A stretch of DNA of 64,000 nucleotides, taken from the NCBI RefSeq assembly GCF_006496635.1, contig NZ_CP022958.1, positions 1,860,001-1,924,000 on the forward strand, in the 5' to 3' direction. The position numbers were made by a program, and so were the translations under genes. Source of the stretch: Azoarcus sp. DD4. Lineage in GTDB: Bacteria; Pseudomonadota; Gammaproteobacteria; Burkholderiales; Rhodocyclaceae. The notes below the pieces were generated by a model, which saw nothing but the letters and a program-made list of their open reading frames with translations, made no database searches and was not told where the DNA came from. This document shows, piece after piece, positions 24,945 to 33,304 of the stretch; positions within the stretch are counted from its first letter, which is position 1; every line of letters starts with the position of its first letter.

Positions 24945-27821
24945 TCAGCCGCAGGTGCCGACTGCGCCGCAGGCGGTGCAGAAGTCGCAGCCGTCCTTGC
25001 GGATCACGGTGTGGTTGCCGCATTCCTTGCATAGAGAACCCTGCATCAGCTTGGGTTCGCTTTCGTCGCGCGGCGCTTCGAGTATGCCCATCTCGCGCAT
25101 CGGATAACCCTTTTCATCGAGCACGCCGAGCATCGCATACCGATGGATGATGAGTTGGGCCATGTAGGCGACGGTGCTCGGGTAGTTCTGCTGGCGCTTG
25201 GTGCCGGGCACGAAGGCCATGAAGTCGCCGAGCGGCTCCGGGTAGTTCAGCAGTTTGCGCAGCTTCATGCCGATCCACGCCGGGTCCATCACCCGCATGT
25301 CGAGCGAGAGGATGCGGGTCAGGCCGTCGAGCGCACGCGGATAGTTGCCGGACAGCCACACCGAGTAGGGACGGGTGACGCTGGCGGAATAACCGTCCTG
25401 CGCAGGCAGCGTGATTTCCTTCAGGCCGAGGACGAAGTCTTCACCGGTGGCGGGGTTGTAGATATCGACTGTCCACGACAGCGTGCCGTCGGTGCCGGTC
25501 TTGGGCTCCTCCAGGCTGAACAGGGTGTCGAGCACTGGGGTCGGGCCTTCCTTTTCGAAGGCGCCGAGCGTCTCGCAGCGATAGTTCACCACCTGGGCGA
25601 AGGCCGAGACCACGCCGGGGAAAAGCTTCTTCTCGCCGTGGGGCGGGAAAGGCATCTCGAACGATTTTTCGCCGACGGTGCGGGCGAGCGTGTCGAGCTT
25701 GAGCTTGAGCCAGCCGTGGTCGTTGGCACGCATGTCCATCGACAGGGTCTTGGCCACTGCGCCGAGGCCGCGCGGCTGGTCGGCGCCGTTCACCCATACT
25801 TCGAAGGGGAAGGTGCCGCCGTTGGTGCCGAACTGGCCGACGAAGAGGGCGAAGTCGCCCGCCGGGGTACCCAGCATGTAGGTCCAGGCCAGGTTGCCGT
25901 CGGGCAGTTCCGGACGGCCCGGCCAGCGCAGCGAGGCGAGCACCGGCGCCGGCAGGCTCTTGATCGAGAGGCGCTTGTTGGCGTCGGGAATCTCGACGTC
26001 GTGCGGCTGTTTCTGTTCGCTGGTCGGCGTGACCGACAGCACCGAGCCCAGTACCGAGTTGGGGCGGTAGGTGGCGAGGCCCTTGAGGCCGGCCTTCCAG
26101 GCGGTCAGGTAGAGGTCTTCGAAGTCGGCGTAGGGATAGTCTTCCGGCACGTTCACCGTCTTCGAGATCGACGTATCCACGTAGGGGGCGACCACCGCGA
26201 CCATGTCCTTGTGGGCCTGGGCGGAGATTTCCAGTGCGGTCACGAAGTAGGGCGGCAGCTGCTCGACGTTGCCGCCGATGTGCTTGTACAGCCGCCAGGC
26301 GTAGTCCTCGACGGCGTATTCCTTGAAGGTGCCGTCGGCCATGCGCTTGCGCCGGGTGTAGGTGTAGGAGAACGGCGGTTCGATGCCGTTGGACGCGTTG
26401 TCGGCGAAGGCGAGCGAGATCGTGCCGGTGGGGGCGATCGACAGGAGGTGCGAATTGCGGATGCCGTTCTTGCGGATCTTGTCCTTCACTTCGGCCGGCA
26501 GGCGCGAGGCGAAGTTGCCGCCCGACAGGTACATGTCGGCGTTGAACAGCGGGAAGGCGCCGCGCTCCTTGGCCAGGTCGGACGAGGCAAGGTAGGCGCG
26601 GTTACGCATGTATTCGGAGATCTTGCGTGCTTCCTCGCGTGCTTCCTCGCTGTCGTAGCGCTTGCCCAGCATGATCAGCGCGTCGCCCAGGCCGGTGAAG
26701 CCGAGGCCGACGCGGCGCTTGGAGTCGGCTTCCTTCTTTTGCTGTTCGAGTGGCCAGTGGGTGGCGTCGAGCACGTTGTCCAGCATGCGGATGGAGATGT
26801 CCACCACCTTGCCGAAGGCGGCGTAGTCGAATTCCGCCTTGTCGGTGAACGGGTGCTTGACGAAGGGCGTCAGGTTGACCGAACCCAGGCAGCAGCAGCC
26901 GTAGGGCGGCAGCGGTTGTTCGGCGCAGGGGTTGGTGGCCTCGATGGTCTCGCAGTAGTACAGGTTGTTGTCCTGGTTCATGCGATCGAGGAAGAGGATG
27001 CCCGGTTCGGCGTGGTCGTAGGTCGAACGCATGATCTGGTCCCACAGATCGCGCGCGCGCACCTTGCGGTACACCCACAGTCCGTCGTCGCGCTGGTAGG
27101 CGCCGGCTAGCTTGAGCTCATCGGCCGGTTCGGCCTTGTGGGCGAGTTCGACGTCGCCGTCGGCTTCCACCGCCTTCATGAAGGGGTCGGTAACGCCGAC
27201 CGAGATGTTGAAGTTGGTGAGGTCGCCGTGGTCCTTGGCGTGAATGAATTCCTCGATGTCCGGATGGTCGCAGCGCAGCACGCCCATCTGCGCACCACGG
27301 CGGGCGCCGGCGGATTCCACCGTCTCGCAGGAGCGGTCGAAGACGCGCATGTAAGACACCGGGCCGGAAGCATTGGAGGCGGTGCCGCGCACCATCGCGC
27401 CCTTCGGGCGGATGGACGAGAAGTCGTAGCCGACGCCGCCGCCGCGGCGCATGGTTTCGGCTGCCTGGGCGAGCGCGGTGTAGATGCCGGGGCGGCCGTC
27501 GACCGCTTCGGTCACGGAGTCGCCCACCGGCTGCACGAAGCAGTTGATCAGGGTGGCGGCGAGCGAGGTACCGGCGGCGCTGTTGATGCGGCCGGCGGGA
27601 ACGAAGCCTTTTTCCTGCGCTTCGAGGAACTTGGCCTCCCAGTGGGCGCGCTTGTCTTCCGGCTCGATGGCCGCCAAGGCGCGGGCGACGCGTTTGCGGA
27701 CGGCGGTGATGCTCTGTTCGTCGCCCTTGGCGTATTTTTCGATCAGGACTTCACCGGAAATTTCCTGCGGAAGGAGGGTGCTGGCGTCGCGTTTGGCGTT
27801 GCTCTGGGTGGTCGTGCTCAT
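24945..27821 (-). CDS. nrdJ: Adenosylcobalamin-dependent (class II) ribonucleotide reductase
   Basis: NrdJ makes deoxyribonucleotides using coenzyme B12 and needs no oxygen, which suits growth across aerobic and anaerobic conditions. The 958-residue protein contains GGGVGYDFSSIRPKGAMVRG, the active-site region NPCAEQPLPPYGCCCLGSVN, APTGTISLAFADNASNGIEP and a C-terminal zinc-ribbon-like cysteine cluster (CKECGNH, CDFCTACG). I chose the ATG at 27821, preceded by GGAAGAAGAG. A 72-residue upstream in-frame extension runs through the AT-rich promoter and was rejected. I see no cobalamin riboswitch upstream. Confidence 0.95.
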   Translation of the reverse strand: MSTTTQSNAKRDASTLLPQEISGEVLIEKYAKGDEQSITAVRKRVARALAAIEPEDKRAHWEAKFLEAQEKGFVPAGRINSAAGTSLAATLINCFVQPVGDSVTEAVDGRPGIYTALAQAAETMRRGGGVGYDFSSIRPKGAMVRGTASNASGPVSYMRVFDRSCETVESAGARRGAQMGVLRCDHPDIEEFIHAKDHGDLTNFNISVGVTDPFMKAVEADGDVELAHKAEPADELKLAGAYQRDDGLWVYRKVRARDLWDQIMRSTYDHAEPGILFLDRMNQDNNLYYCETIEATNPCAEQPLPPYGCCCLGSVNLTPFVKHPFTDKAEFDYAAFGKVVDISIRMLDNVLDATHWPLEQQKKEADSKRRVGLGFTGLGDALIMLGKRYDSEEAREEARKISEYMRNRAYLASSDLAKERGAFPLFNADMYLSGGNFASRLPAEVKDKIRKNGIRNSHLLSIAPTGTISLAFADNASNGIEPPFSYTYTRRKRMADGTFKEYAVEDYAWRLYKHIGGNVEQLPPYFVTALEISAQAHKDMVAVVAPYVDTSISKTVNVPEDYPYADFEDLYLTAWKAGLKGLATYRPNSVLGSVLSVTPTSEQKQPHDVEIPDANKRLSIKSLPAPVLASLRWPGRPELPDGNLAWTYMLGTPAGDFALFVGQFGTNGGTFPFEVWVNGADQPRGLGAVAKTLSMDMRANDHGWLKLKLDTLARTVGEKSFEMPFPPHGEKKLFPGVVSAFAQVVNYRCETLGAFEKEGPTPVLDTLFSLEEPKTGTDGTLSWTVDIYNPATGEDFVLGLKEITLPAQDGYSASVTRPYSVWLSGNYPRALDGLTRILSLDMRVMDPAWIGMKLRKLLNYPEPLGDFMAFVPGTKRQQNYPSTVAYMAQLIIHRYAMLGVLDEKGYPMREMGILEAPRDESEPKLMQGSLCKECGNHTVIRKDGCDFCTACGAVGTCG

Positions 27822-27914
27822 GGCTTCGGTCTCTTCTTCCCATGTGTTGTTGCGTGCCGGAAGGATAGCTTGTTGGGCGACTTTTCGCAAAGAATAAAAA
27901 TAACCATAAAAACA

Positions 27915-27943
27915 AATAGATATAAAAATAAATTGTGCGTCAA
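27915..27943 (-). promoter_or_regulatory. Candidate promoter of nrdJ
   Basis: On the minus strand, TTGACG (27943-27938) and TCTATT (27920-27915) are separated by exactly 17 bp, in the only strongly AT-rich stretch nearby (27885-27960). The start point would be near 27907, about 86 nt before the nrdJ ATG. Confidence 0.5.
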
Positions 27944-27951
27944 GAAATTTT

Positions 27952-27976
27952 AAAGCACTAGATGTAGTAGTGCTTT
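27952..27976. promoter_or_regulatory. Perfect 9-bp inverted repeat beside the nrdJ promoter, possible NrdR-type operator
   Basis: AAAGCACTA (27952-27960) and TAGTGCTTT (27968-27976) are perfect inverted arms around 7 nt, placed 8 bp upstream of the nrdJ -35. The core contains ACTA-N4-TAGT (27957-27968), which resembles the NrdR box (ACACWATATWGTGT). A second box is not evident, and a stem-loop role is also possible because five Ts follow on the plus strand. Confidence 0.4.
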
Positions 27977-28179
27977 TTGCATGCTTCCTGCGCCGAAAAC
28001 CCAGTAGATTCGCGGGCTTGGCTACTGCGACCGGCAATCTCCGGGCTGGTTTGCACCACTACCGGCGGTGGTTGGCGGACGTCGCCGCACCAACACGGCA
28101 GGTCGCGGGTTCCGGCGGTGGATGCATATGGCTTACGGCGCATATAATGGCTCCAGGCTTTGTCATGGGAGCCGGCTGC
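27977..28179. other. Intergenic region between divergent nrdJ and hoxF
   Basis: Together with the nrdJ promoter this forms a 358-bp gene-free interval. It holds a TATAAT hexamer at 28143-28148 that could be the -10 of hoxF (no good -35; 18 bp upstream is TGGATG), and the hoxF Shine-Dalgarno GGGAG at 28167-28171. I found no sigma-54-type -24/-12 pair with correct spacing. Confidence 0.4.
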
Positions 28180-30027
28180 ATGAATACGCAAGATCTGCGG
28201 AGCCTGGTCGGGACCGTCGCGCAGCGTCATGGCGGCGCATCGACCAGCCTGCTCCAGATACTGATCGAGGTGCAGGACGTTGCCGGCCATCTCTCGCCGC
28301 CGCTGCTCACGGCCGTGGCCGCCGAACTCGGCTTGCCTCGCGCCCGAGTGGAGGGCGTTGCCGGTTTCTACAGCTTTCTGCATACCGAGCCGGTTGGCCG
28401 TTACCACGTCCTCTTTTCCGACAACATCACCGAACGCATGCAGGGCTCCACCGAGCTGATGGCGGCGCTATGCGGCAAGCTCTGGGTCGAGCCGGGCCGG
28501 GTTTCGGAGGACGGCCTGGTCAGCATCGCCCGGACCTCCTGCATCGGCATGGGCGATCAGGGGCCGGCAGCGCTGGTGAATGGGCGACCGCTTACACGTT
28601 TGACCCATCAACGCGTCAATGAGATCGCCGAGTTGGTCAGGCGCGCGGTGCCGCCGGAAGCCTGGCCGGCGGCCTTCTTCACGGTGGAAGACAACATCCG
28701 TCGGGCCGACGCCTTGCTGGGCAGTGCCATCGTGGCCGGTTCCGCGCTTGCTGCTGCGATACGCCTGGGACGTACGGCCTGGCTCGACGAGATGCAGGCC
28801 GCCAACCTGCGCGGCCGCGGCGGCGCGGGTTTCACCACTGCGGTGAAGTGGGCCGCCTGTCGCGAGGCCCCGGGCGAGGACAAGGTGGTGGTCTGCAACG
28901 CCGACGAGGGCGAGCCCGGCACCTTCAAGGATCGCGTGTTGCTCACCCGCATGGCCGACGCCGTGTTCGAGGGCATGACGCTGGCGGCTTGGGCGACCGG
29001 CGCGCAGCAGGGCTTTCTTTACCTGCGCGGCGAGTATCGCTACCTGTTGCCGCATCTGCGCGCGACGCTCGAGGCGCGCCGCCTGGCCGGTCTGCTCGGG
29101 CGCGGCATCCTGGGCGAAACCGGTTTCGACTTCGACATCGACATCCACCTCGGCGCAGGTGCCTATATATGCGGTGAAGAGACGGCACTGCTCGAATCGC
29201 TCGAAGGCAAGCGTGGCACGCCGCGCATCCGGCCACCGTTCCCGGTGACGCACGGTTATCTCGGCCGGCCGACGGTGGTGAACAATGTCGAGACGCTGGC
29301 CAAGACCTGCCTGATCGCCCTGCACGGCGGTGCAGCCTTCGCTGCCACCGGCACAGCGCAGTCGACAGGCTCCAAGCTGCTGTCGGTGTCGGGCGATTGC
29401 GCCTTCCCGGGCATCTACGAATACCCCTTCGGTGTGCCGGTGGAGCGGGTGCTGGAGGACTGCGGCGCCTCCGACACGCAGGCGGTGCAAGTGGGGGGCG
29501 CGGCCGGCATCACCCTGGCGAGCTACGAGTTCCATCGCCGCATCGCCTTCGAGGATGTACCCACCGCCGGTGCCTTCATGGTGTTCGACTCCAGCCGCGA
29601 TCTCTTCGAAGTGGCGCGCAATTTCGTCGACTTCTTCGCTCACGAGAGCTGCGGCTTCTGCACCCCGTGCCGCGTCGGTACCAGCTTGCTGAAGAACGCG
29701 ATGGACAAGCTTGCCGCCGGTCACGGCGCCAAGCGCGATCTGGCCGACATCGAGTGGATCGACCGCCTGCTCAAGAATGCCAGCCACTGCGGCCTTGGTT
29801 CGGCGGCGCCCAACCCGGTGCTGGACACCCTGCTCAAGTTCCGACCGGCCTACGAACGCCGCCTGAAGACGCTGGATTTCGAGCCGGCCTTCGATCTCGA
29901 CGCTGCGCTCGCACCGGCGCGACGTGCCACCGGGCGGGACGATGCCGCTGCCCATCTTGCCAACCACGACACCACGGCGGCGGGGGCCCAGGGCAGCCGC
30001 GCACCGCGACATGGAGAAGGACAATGA
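28180..30027 (+). CDS. hoxF: NAD-linked [NiFe] hydrogenase, diaphorase subunit HoxF
   Basis: HoxF forms the diaphorase module with HoxU and exchanges electrons with NAD(H). The 615-residue protein fuses a NuoE-like domain (about 1-155) to a NuoF-like domain (about 165-600). The latter has NLRGRGGAGFTTAVKW, CNADEGEPGTFKDR (FMN), GAYICGEETALLESLEGKRG and cluster ligands ESCGFCTPCRVGT. The NuoE-like part keeps only one of the four [2Fe-2S] cysteines (in RTSCIGMGDQ), unlike NuoE at 12.4-12.9 kb. The ATG at 28180 has GGGAG 8 bp upstream. It is the first gene of hoxFUYHW and overlaps hoxU by ATGA. Confidence 0.95.
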   Translation: MNTQDLRSLVGTVAQRHGGASTSLLQILIEVQDVAGHLSPPLLTAVAAELGLPRARVEGVAGFYSFLHTEPVGRYHVLFSDNITERMQGSTELMAALCGKLWVEPGRVSEDGLVSIARTSCIGMGDQGPAALVNGRPLTRLTHQRVNEIAELVRRAVPPEAWPAAFFTVEDNIRRADALLGSAIVAGSALAAAIRLGRTAWLDEMQAANLRGRGGAGFTTAVKWAACREAPGEDKVVVCNADEGEPGTFKDRVLLTRMADAVFEGMTLAAWATGAQQGFLYLRGEYRYLLPHLRATLEARRLAGLLGRGILGETGFDFDIDIHLGAGAYICGEETALLESLEGKRGTPRIRPPFPVTHGYLGRPTVVNNVETLAKTCLIALHGGAAFAATGTAQSTGSKLLSVSGDCAFPGIYEYPFGVPVERVLEDCGASDTQAVQVGGAAGITLASYEFHRRIAFEDVPTAGAFMVFDSSRDLFEVARNFVDFFAHESCGFCTPCRVGTSLLKNAMDKLAAGHGAKRDLADIEWIDRLLKNASHCGLGSAAPNPVLDTLLKFRPAYERRLKTLDFEPAFDLDAALAPARRATGRDDAAAHLANHDTTAAGAQGSRAPRHGEGQ

Positions 30028-30728
30028 GCCGGCAATTCCTGTTCGACGGCCGCCCGGTGCCCTTCGAGGAAGGGCAGACCATCCTGCAGGCCGCGCGTGC
30101 GGCCGGCCACTACATCCCGCATCTGTGCTGGCATCCGGACTTTCCGCCGCATGGCTCGTGCAAGCTGTGTGTGGTCAAGGTCGCCGGCCGCCATGTGTCG
30201 TCCTGTGCGCTGCCCGCCAGGGAGGGCATGGAAGTCGAGAGCAACACGCCCGAGATCAACGCCGAGCGCCGCACGCTGCTGCAGATGCTGTTCGTCGAGG
30301 GCAACCATTTCTGCCCCTCGTGCGAGAAGAGCGGCAACTGCCAGCTGCAGGCGCTTGCCTACGATCTCGAGATGAGCGCGGGCCGCTTCAATCACTTCTA
30401 CCCGGATCGCCCGGTCGACGCCTCGCACCCCGACGTGCTGCTGGATTTCAACCGCTGCATCTTCTGCGAGCTGTGCGTGCGGGCCAGTCGCGATGTCGAC
30501 AACAAGAACGTGTTCGCGCTGACCGGCCGTGGCATCGGCAAGCACCTGGTCGTGAACGCGGAATCCGGCCGGCTGGGCGATACCGACTTCGCTGCCGACG
30601 ACCTGGCTGCCGACATCTGTCCGGTGGGCGTCATCCTGAAGAAGCGCGTCGGCTTCGCCGTGCCCATCGGCCAGCGCAAGTACGACGAGGCGCCGATTCA
30701 TACGGTTGCCATGGCGCGCGACGAATAA
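30024..30728 (+). CDS. hoxU: NAD-linked [NiFe] hydrogenase, diaphorase subunit HoxU
   Basis: HoxU is the electron-transfer subunit that links the hydrogenase module to HoxF, and is related to the N terminus of NuoG. The 234-residue protein has a [2Fe-2S] ferredoxin domain (HLCWHPDFPPHGSCKLC with a later SSCALPA), a [4Fe-4S] site with a histidine ligand (NHFCPSCEKSGNC) and a further cluster (CIFCELC with DICPVG). Its length equals that of the Ralstonia eutropha HoxU as I remember it. The start overlaps the hoxF stop (ATGA), indicating coupled translation. Confidence 0.95.
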   Translation: MSRQFLFDGRPVPFEEGQTILQAARAAGHYIPHLCWHPDFPPHGSCKLCVVKVAGRHVSSCALPAREGMEVESNTPEINAERRTLLQMLFVEGNHFCPSCEKSGNCQLQALAYDLEMSAGRFNHFYPDRPVDASHPDVLLDFNRCIFCELCVRASRDVDNKNVFALTGRGIGKHLVVNAESGRLGDTDFAADDLAADICPVGVILKKRVGFAVPIGQRKYDEAPIHTVAMARDE

Positions 30729-30767
30729 TGAGAGCTGCGGGCAGACGATGCCCGCCGGGAGGCGAAG

Positions 30768-31310
30768 ATGGAACACCGCAAGCTGCGCATCGCCACGACC
30801 TCGCTCGCCGGCTGTTTCGGCTGCCACATGTCCTTGCTCGACATCGACGAGCATCTGTTCGAACTGGTGGAACTGGTCGAATTCGACCGCTCGCCGCTGA
30901 CCGACATCAAGCAGTGCGCGCCCTGCGACATCGGCCTGATCGAAGGCGGCGTATGCAACGCCGAGAATGTGCACGTGCTGCGCGAGTTCCGCCGCCACTG
31001 CAAGACCCTGATCGCGGTAGGCGCCTGCGCCATCAACGGCGGCCTGCCGGCGCAGCGCAATCATCTCGACCTCGGCGCCTGCCTGCAGGAGGTCTATTGT
31101 TACCGTGAAGGGCTGGATGCGCCGGGCGTACCGGACGACCCCGAACTGCCGCTGCTGCTCGACAAGGTGCACCCCATCCACGAGGTGGTGCGCGTCGACT
31201 ATTTCATCCCGGGATGCCCGCCTTCGGGCGAGGCGATCTGGAAGTTCCTCACCGACCTGATCGCCGGGCGCACGCCGCGCCTGTCGTATCCGATGCTGCA
31301 TTTCGATTGA
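30768..31310 (+). CDS. hoxY: NAD-linked [NiFe] hydrogenase, small subunit HoxY
   Basis: HoxY is the small hydrogenase subunit that carries the proximal [4Fe-4S] cluster next to the NiFe site. The 180-residue protein has no Tat signal, consistent with a cytosolic enzyme. Ligand motifs are GCFGCHMSLLD, VGACAINGG and IPGCPPSGEAIW. It stands 39 bp after hoxU and 8 bp before hoxH. The family relates to NuoB, and the GCPPSGE loop parallels GCPPTAE in NuoB of this window. Confidence 0.95.
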   Translation: MEHRKLRIATTSLAGCFGCHMSLLDIDEHLFELVELVEFDRSPLTDIKQCAPCDIGLIEGGVCNAENVHVLREFRRHCKTLIAVGACAINGGLPAQRNHLDLGACLQEVYCYREGLDAPGVPDDPELPLLLDKVHPIHEVVRVDYFIPGCPPSGEAIWKFLTDLIAGRTPRLSYPMLHFD

Positions 31311-31318
31311 GACCTGTC

Positions 31319-32782
31319 ATGAGCTTTGAACTGGAAACCGCCGAGGCGCGCGAGAGCCTGCGCCGCCTGGTCATCGACCCGGTGTCGAGGGTGGAGGGCC
31401 ACGGCAAGGTGACGCTGCTGCTCGACGCTGCCGGGGAGGTGCGCGAGGCGCGCCTGCATATCGTCGAGTTCCGCGGCTTCGAGGTCTTCATCCAGGGACG
31501 CCCGTACTGGGAAGTGCCGGTGATGGTGCAGCGCCTGTGCGGCATCTGCCCGGTAAGCCACCACCTCGCGGCCTCTAAGGCGCTGGACCGTGTGCTGGGG
31601 GCGCAGTCGATCACGGCCAGTGCGCAGAAGCTGCGCCGCCTGATGCACTACGGCCAGATCCTGCAGTCACACGCGCTGCACTTCTTCCATCTGTCCTCGC
31701 CGGACCTGCTGTTCGGCTTCGATGCCGAGGTCGGCAAGCGCAACATCGTCGGCGTTGCCGCCGAATACCCGGACATCGCCCGCCAGGGGGTGCTGCTGCG
31801 CAAGTTCGGCCAGGAGATCATCCGCGCCACCGCCGGCAAGCGCATCCACGGTACGGGCGCCGTGCCGGGCGGCATGAACCGCCACTTGTCGGTGGCGGAC
31901 CGCGATCTGCTCAAGGCCGACGCCGGCCGCATGGTGTCGTGGAGCCATGGCGCGGTCGAACTCGTCAAGCGCCTGCATCGTGCCAATCCTGCGCTCTACG
32001 ACGGCTTCGGCACGGTCGCCTCCGGCTTCATGAGTCTGGTACGGGCGGATGGCGCGATGGACCTCTACGATGGCCAATTGCGCTTCCGCGATGCCGACGG
32101 CGCCATCATCCGCGACGCGGTCCCGGACCAGGACTACCATCGCGTGCTGCGCGAAGAGGTCAAGTCCTGGAGCTACATGAAGTTTCCCTACCTCGCCGAA
32201 CGGGGGGCGGAACAGGGCTGGTACAAGGTCGGTCCGCTGGCGCGGGTGCAGAACTGCGATTTCATCCCGACGCCGCTGGCCGAGGCCGAGCGCCGCATCT
32301 TCCTCGACCATGGTGCCGGCCGGCCGGTCCACGCGCCGCTGGCCTATCACTGGGCGCGCATGATCGAGATGCTGCACGCCGCCGAACTCATCCGCGACCT
32401 GCTCGACGATCCCGACCTCTTGGCGGGCCCCTTGATGACCGACGGCGTGCGCAGTGGCGAGGGCGTGGGGATCATCGAGGCGCCGCGTGGCACGCTCATC
32501 CACCATTACCGTGTTGGAAACGACGACCTGGTGACGATGTGCAATCTCATCGTGTCCACCACCCACAACAACCAGGCGATGAACAGCGCGGTGCGCGAAG
32601 TCGCGCGCCAGACGGTGTCCGGCAAGGCGCTGACCGAGGGGGCGCTCAACAGCATCGAAGTGGCGATTCGCGCCTTCGATCCCTGCCTCTCGTGTGCGAC
32701 CCATGCGCTGGGACGGATGCCGCTGGAGGTCGACATGTTCGATGCCGCCGGGCAATTGGTGGACCATGTGCGGCGCGATTGA
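31319..32782 (+). CDS. hoxH: NAD-linked [NiFe] hydrogenase, large subunit HoxH
   Basis: HoxH houses the NiFe(CN)2CO site that splits or forms H2. The 487-residue protein shows the N-terminal PVSRVEGHGKV, the first ligand pair RLCGICPVSHH and the C-terminal pair DPCLSCATH. Twenty-five residues follow that histidine (starting ALGRMPLEV), the expected removable extension cut by the HoxW protease after nickel insertion. The ATG at 31319 is preferred to upstream in-frame starts inside hoxY. The maturation genes hypA-F are not in this window. Confidence 0.96.
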   Translation: MSFELETAEARESLRRLVIDPVSRVEGHGKVTLLLDAAGEVREARLHIVEFRGFEVFIQGRPYWEVPVMVQRLCGICPVSHHLAASKALDRVLGAQSITASAQKLRRLMHYGQILQSHALHFFHLSSPDLLFGFDAEVGKRNIVGVAAEYPDIARQGVLLRKFGQEIIRATAGKRIHGTGAVPGGMNRHLSVADRDLLKADAGRMVSWSHGAVELVKRLHRANPALYDGFGTVASGFMSLVRADGAMDLYDGQLRFRDADGAIIRDAVPDQDYHRVLREEVKSWSYMKFPYLAERGAEQGWYKVGPLARVQNCDFIPTPLAEAERRIFLDHGAGRPVHAPLAYHWARMIEMLHAAELIRDLLDDPDLLAGPLMTDGVRSGEGVGIIEAPRGTLIHHYRVGNDDLVTMCNLIVSTTHNNQAMNSAVREVARQTVSGKALTEGALNSIEVAIRAFDPCLSCATHALGRMPLEVDMFDAAGQLVDHVRRD

Positions 32783-32827
32783 GGCGCGGACCATGAAAGG
32801 GCCGATGCGGCCTTGCTGGAGGATGCG

Positions 32828-33304
32828 ATGCACGTTGTCGTGATCGCCGTCGGCAACGATGCCCGCGGCGACGACGCACTGGGCCCCATGCTGCTGACGC
32901 GTGTCACCGAGGCCGGTTTTACCGGGGTGAAGACGCAGCTCGAGTTCCAGCTGCAGGTCGAGCATGCCCTGGACCTGGCCGGCGCCGATCTGGTGCTCTT
33001 CATCGATGCGGCTCACGGCTTGCGCCACCCCTGCGAGTTGCAGGAGCTCGAACCGGCGCGGGCGACACCGGCATTCAGCCATGCCCTGGCGCCGGAAGCG
33101 GTGCTCGCGGTGTTGGAGCAGCTCGAAGGGCACGCGCCACCGTCCTTCCAGCTGTCGGTGCGGGGCGAACGCTTCGGCCTCGGTGAGGCCTTGTCGCCGC
33201 TGGCCGAAGAGGCGTTCGACCACGCCTGGGAATTGCTCGCGACGCTGCTGTCAGCGCCCGGACTGCTTGCCTGGCGCCGGCTTGCCGGCATGCATCGCCA
33301 CTAG
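32828..33304 (+). CDS. hoxW: Hydrogenase maturation protease HoxW
   Basis: HoxW is the endopeptidase that removes the C-terminal extension of HoxH. The 158-residue protein has the family opening VVVIAVGNDARGDDALGP, with the first metal-binding aspartate in GNDARGDD, and AADLVLFIDAAHG-like strands (here GADLVLFIDAAHG). The ATG at 32828 follows GGAGG by 5 bp; an in-frame TTG at 32813 is less likely. It is the last gene of the hox cluster. Its final 54 bp overlap, in opposite orientation, the 3' end of the benE-like gene. Confidence 0.88.
   Translation: MHVVVIAVGNDARGDDALGPMLLTRVTEAGFTGVKTQLEFQLQVEHALDLAGADLVLFIDAAHGLRHPCELQELEPARATPAFSHALAPEAVLAVLEQLEGHAPPSFQLSVRGERFGLGEALSPLAEEAFDHAWELLATLLSAPGLLAWRRLAGMHRH

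Noticed and set aside
25143..27110. 655-codon plus-strand frame opposite nrdJ
   Set aside because: Gly/Val/Arg/Ala-rich shadow of a strongly coding gene.
27822..27960. Cobalamin riboswitch before nrdJ
   Set aside because: The leader is short (about 86 nt from the predicted start) and AT-rich, without a B12-box-like sequence that I can recognise.
28033..28056. Sigma-54 promoter for the hox genes (GG near 28044, GC near 28053)
   Set aside because: The GG-to-GC spacing is 8 bp rather than the required 10, and the flanking consensus is poor.
27970..28179. 70-residue N-terminal extension of HoxF
   Set aside because: It runs through the intergenic region with low-complexity composition; the start at 28180 has a good Shine-Dalgarno.
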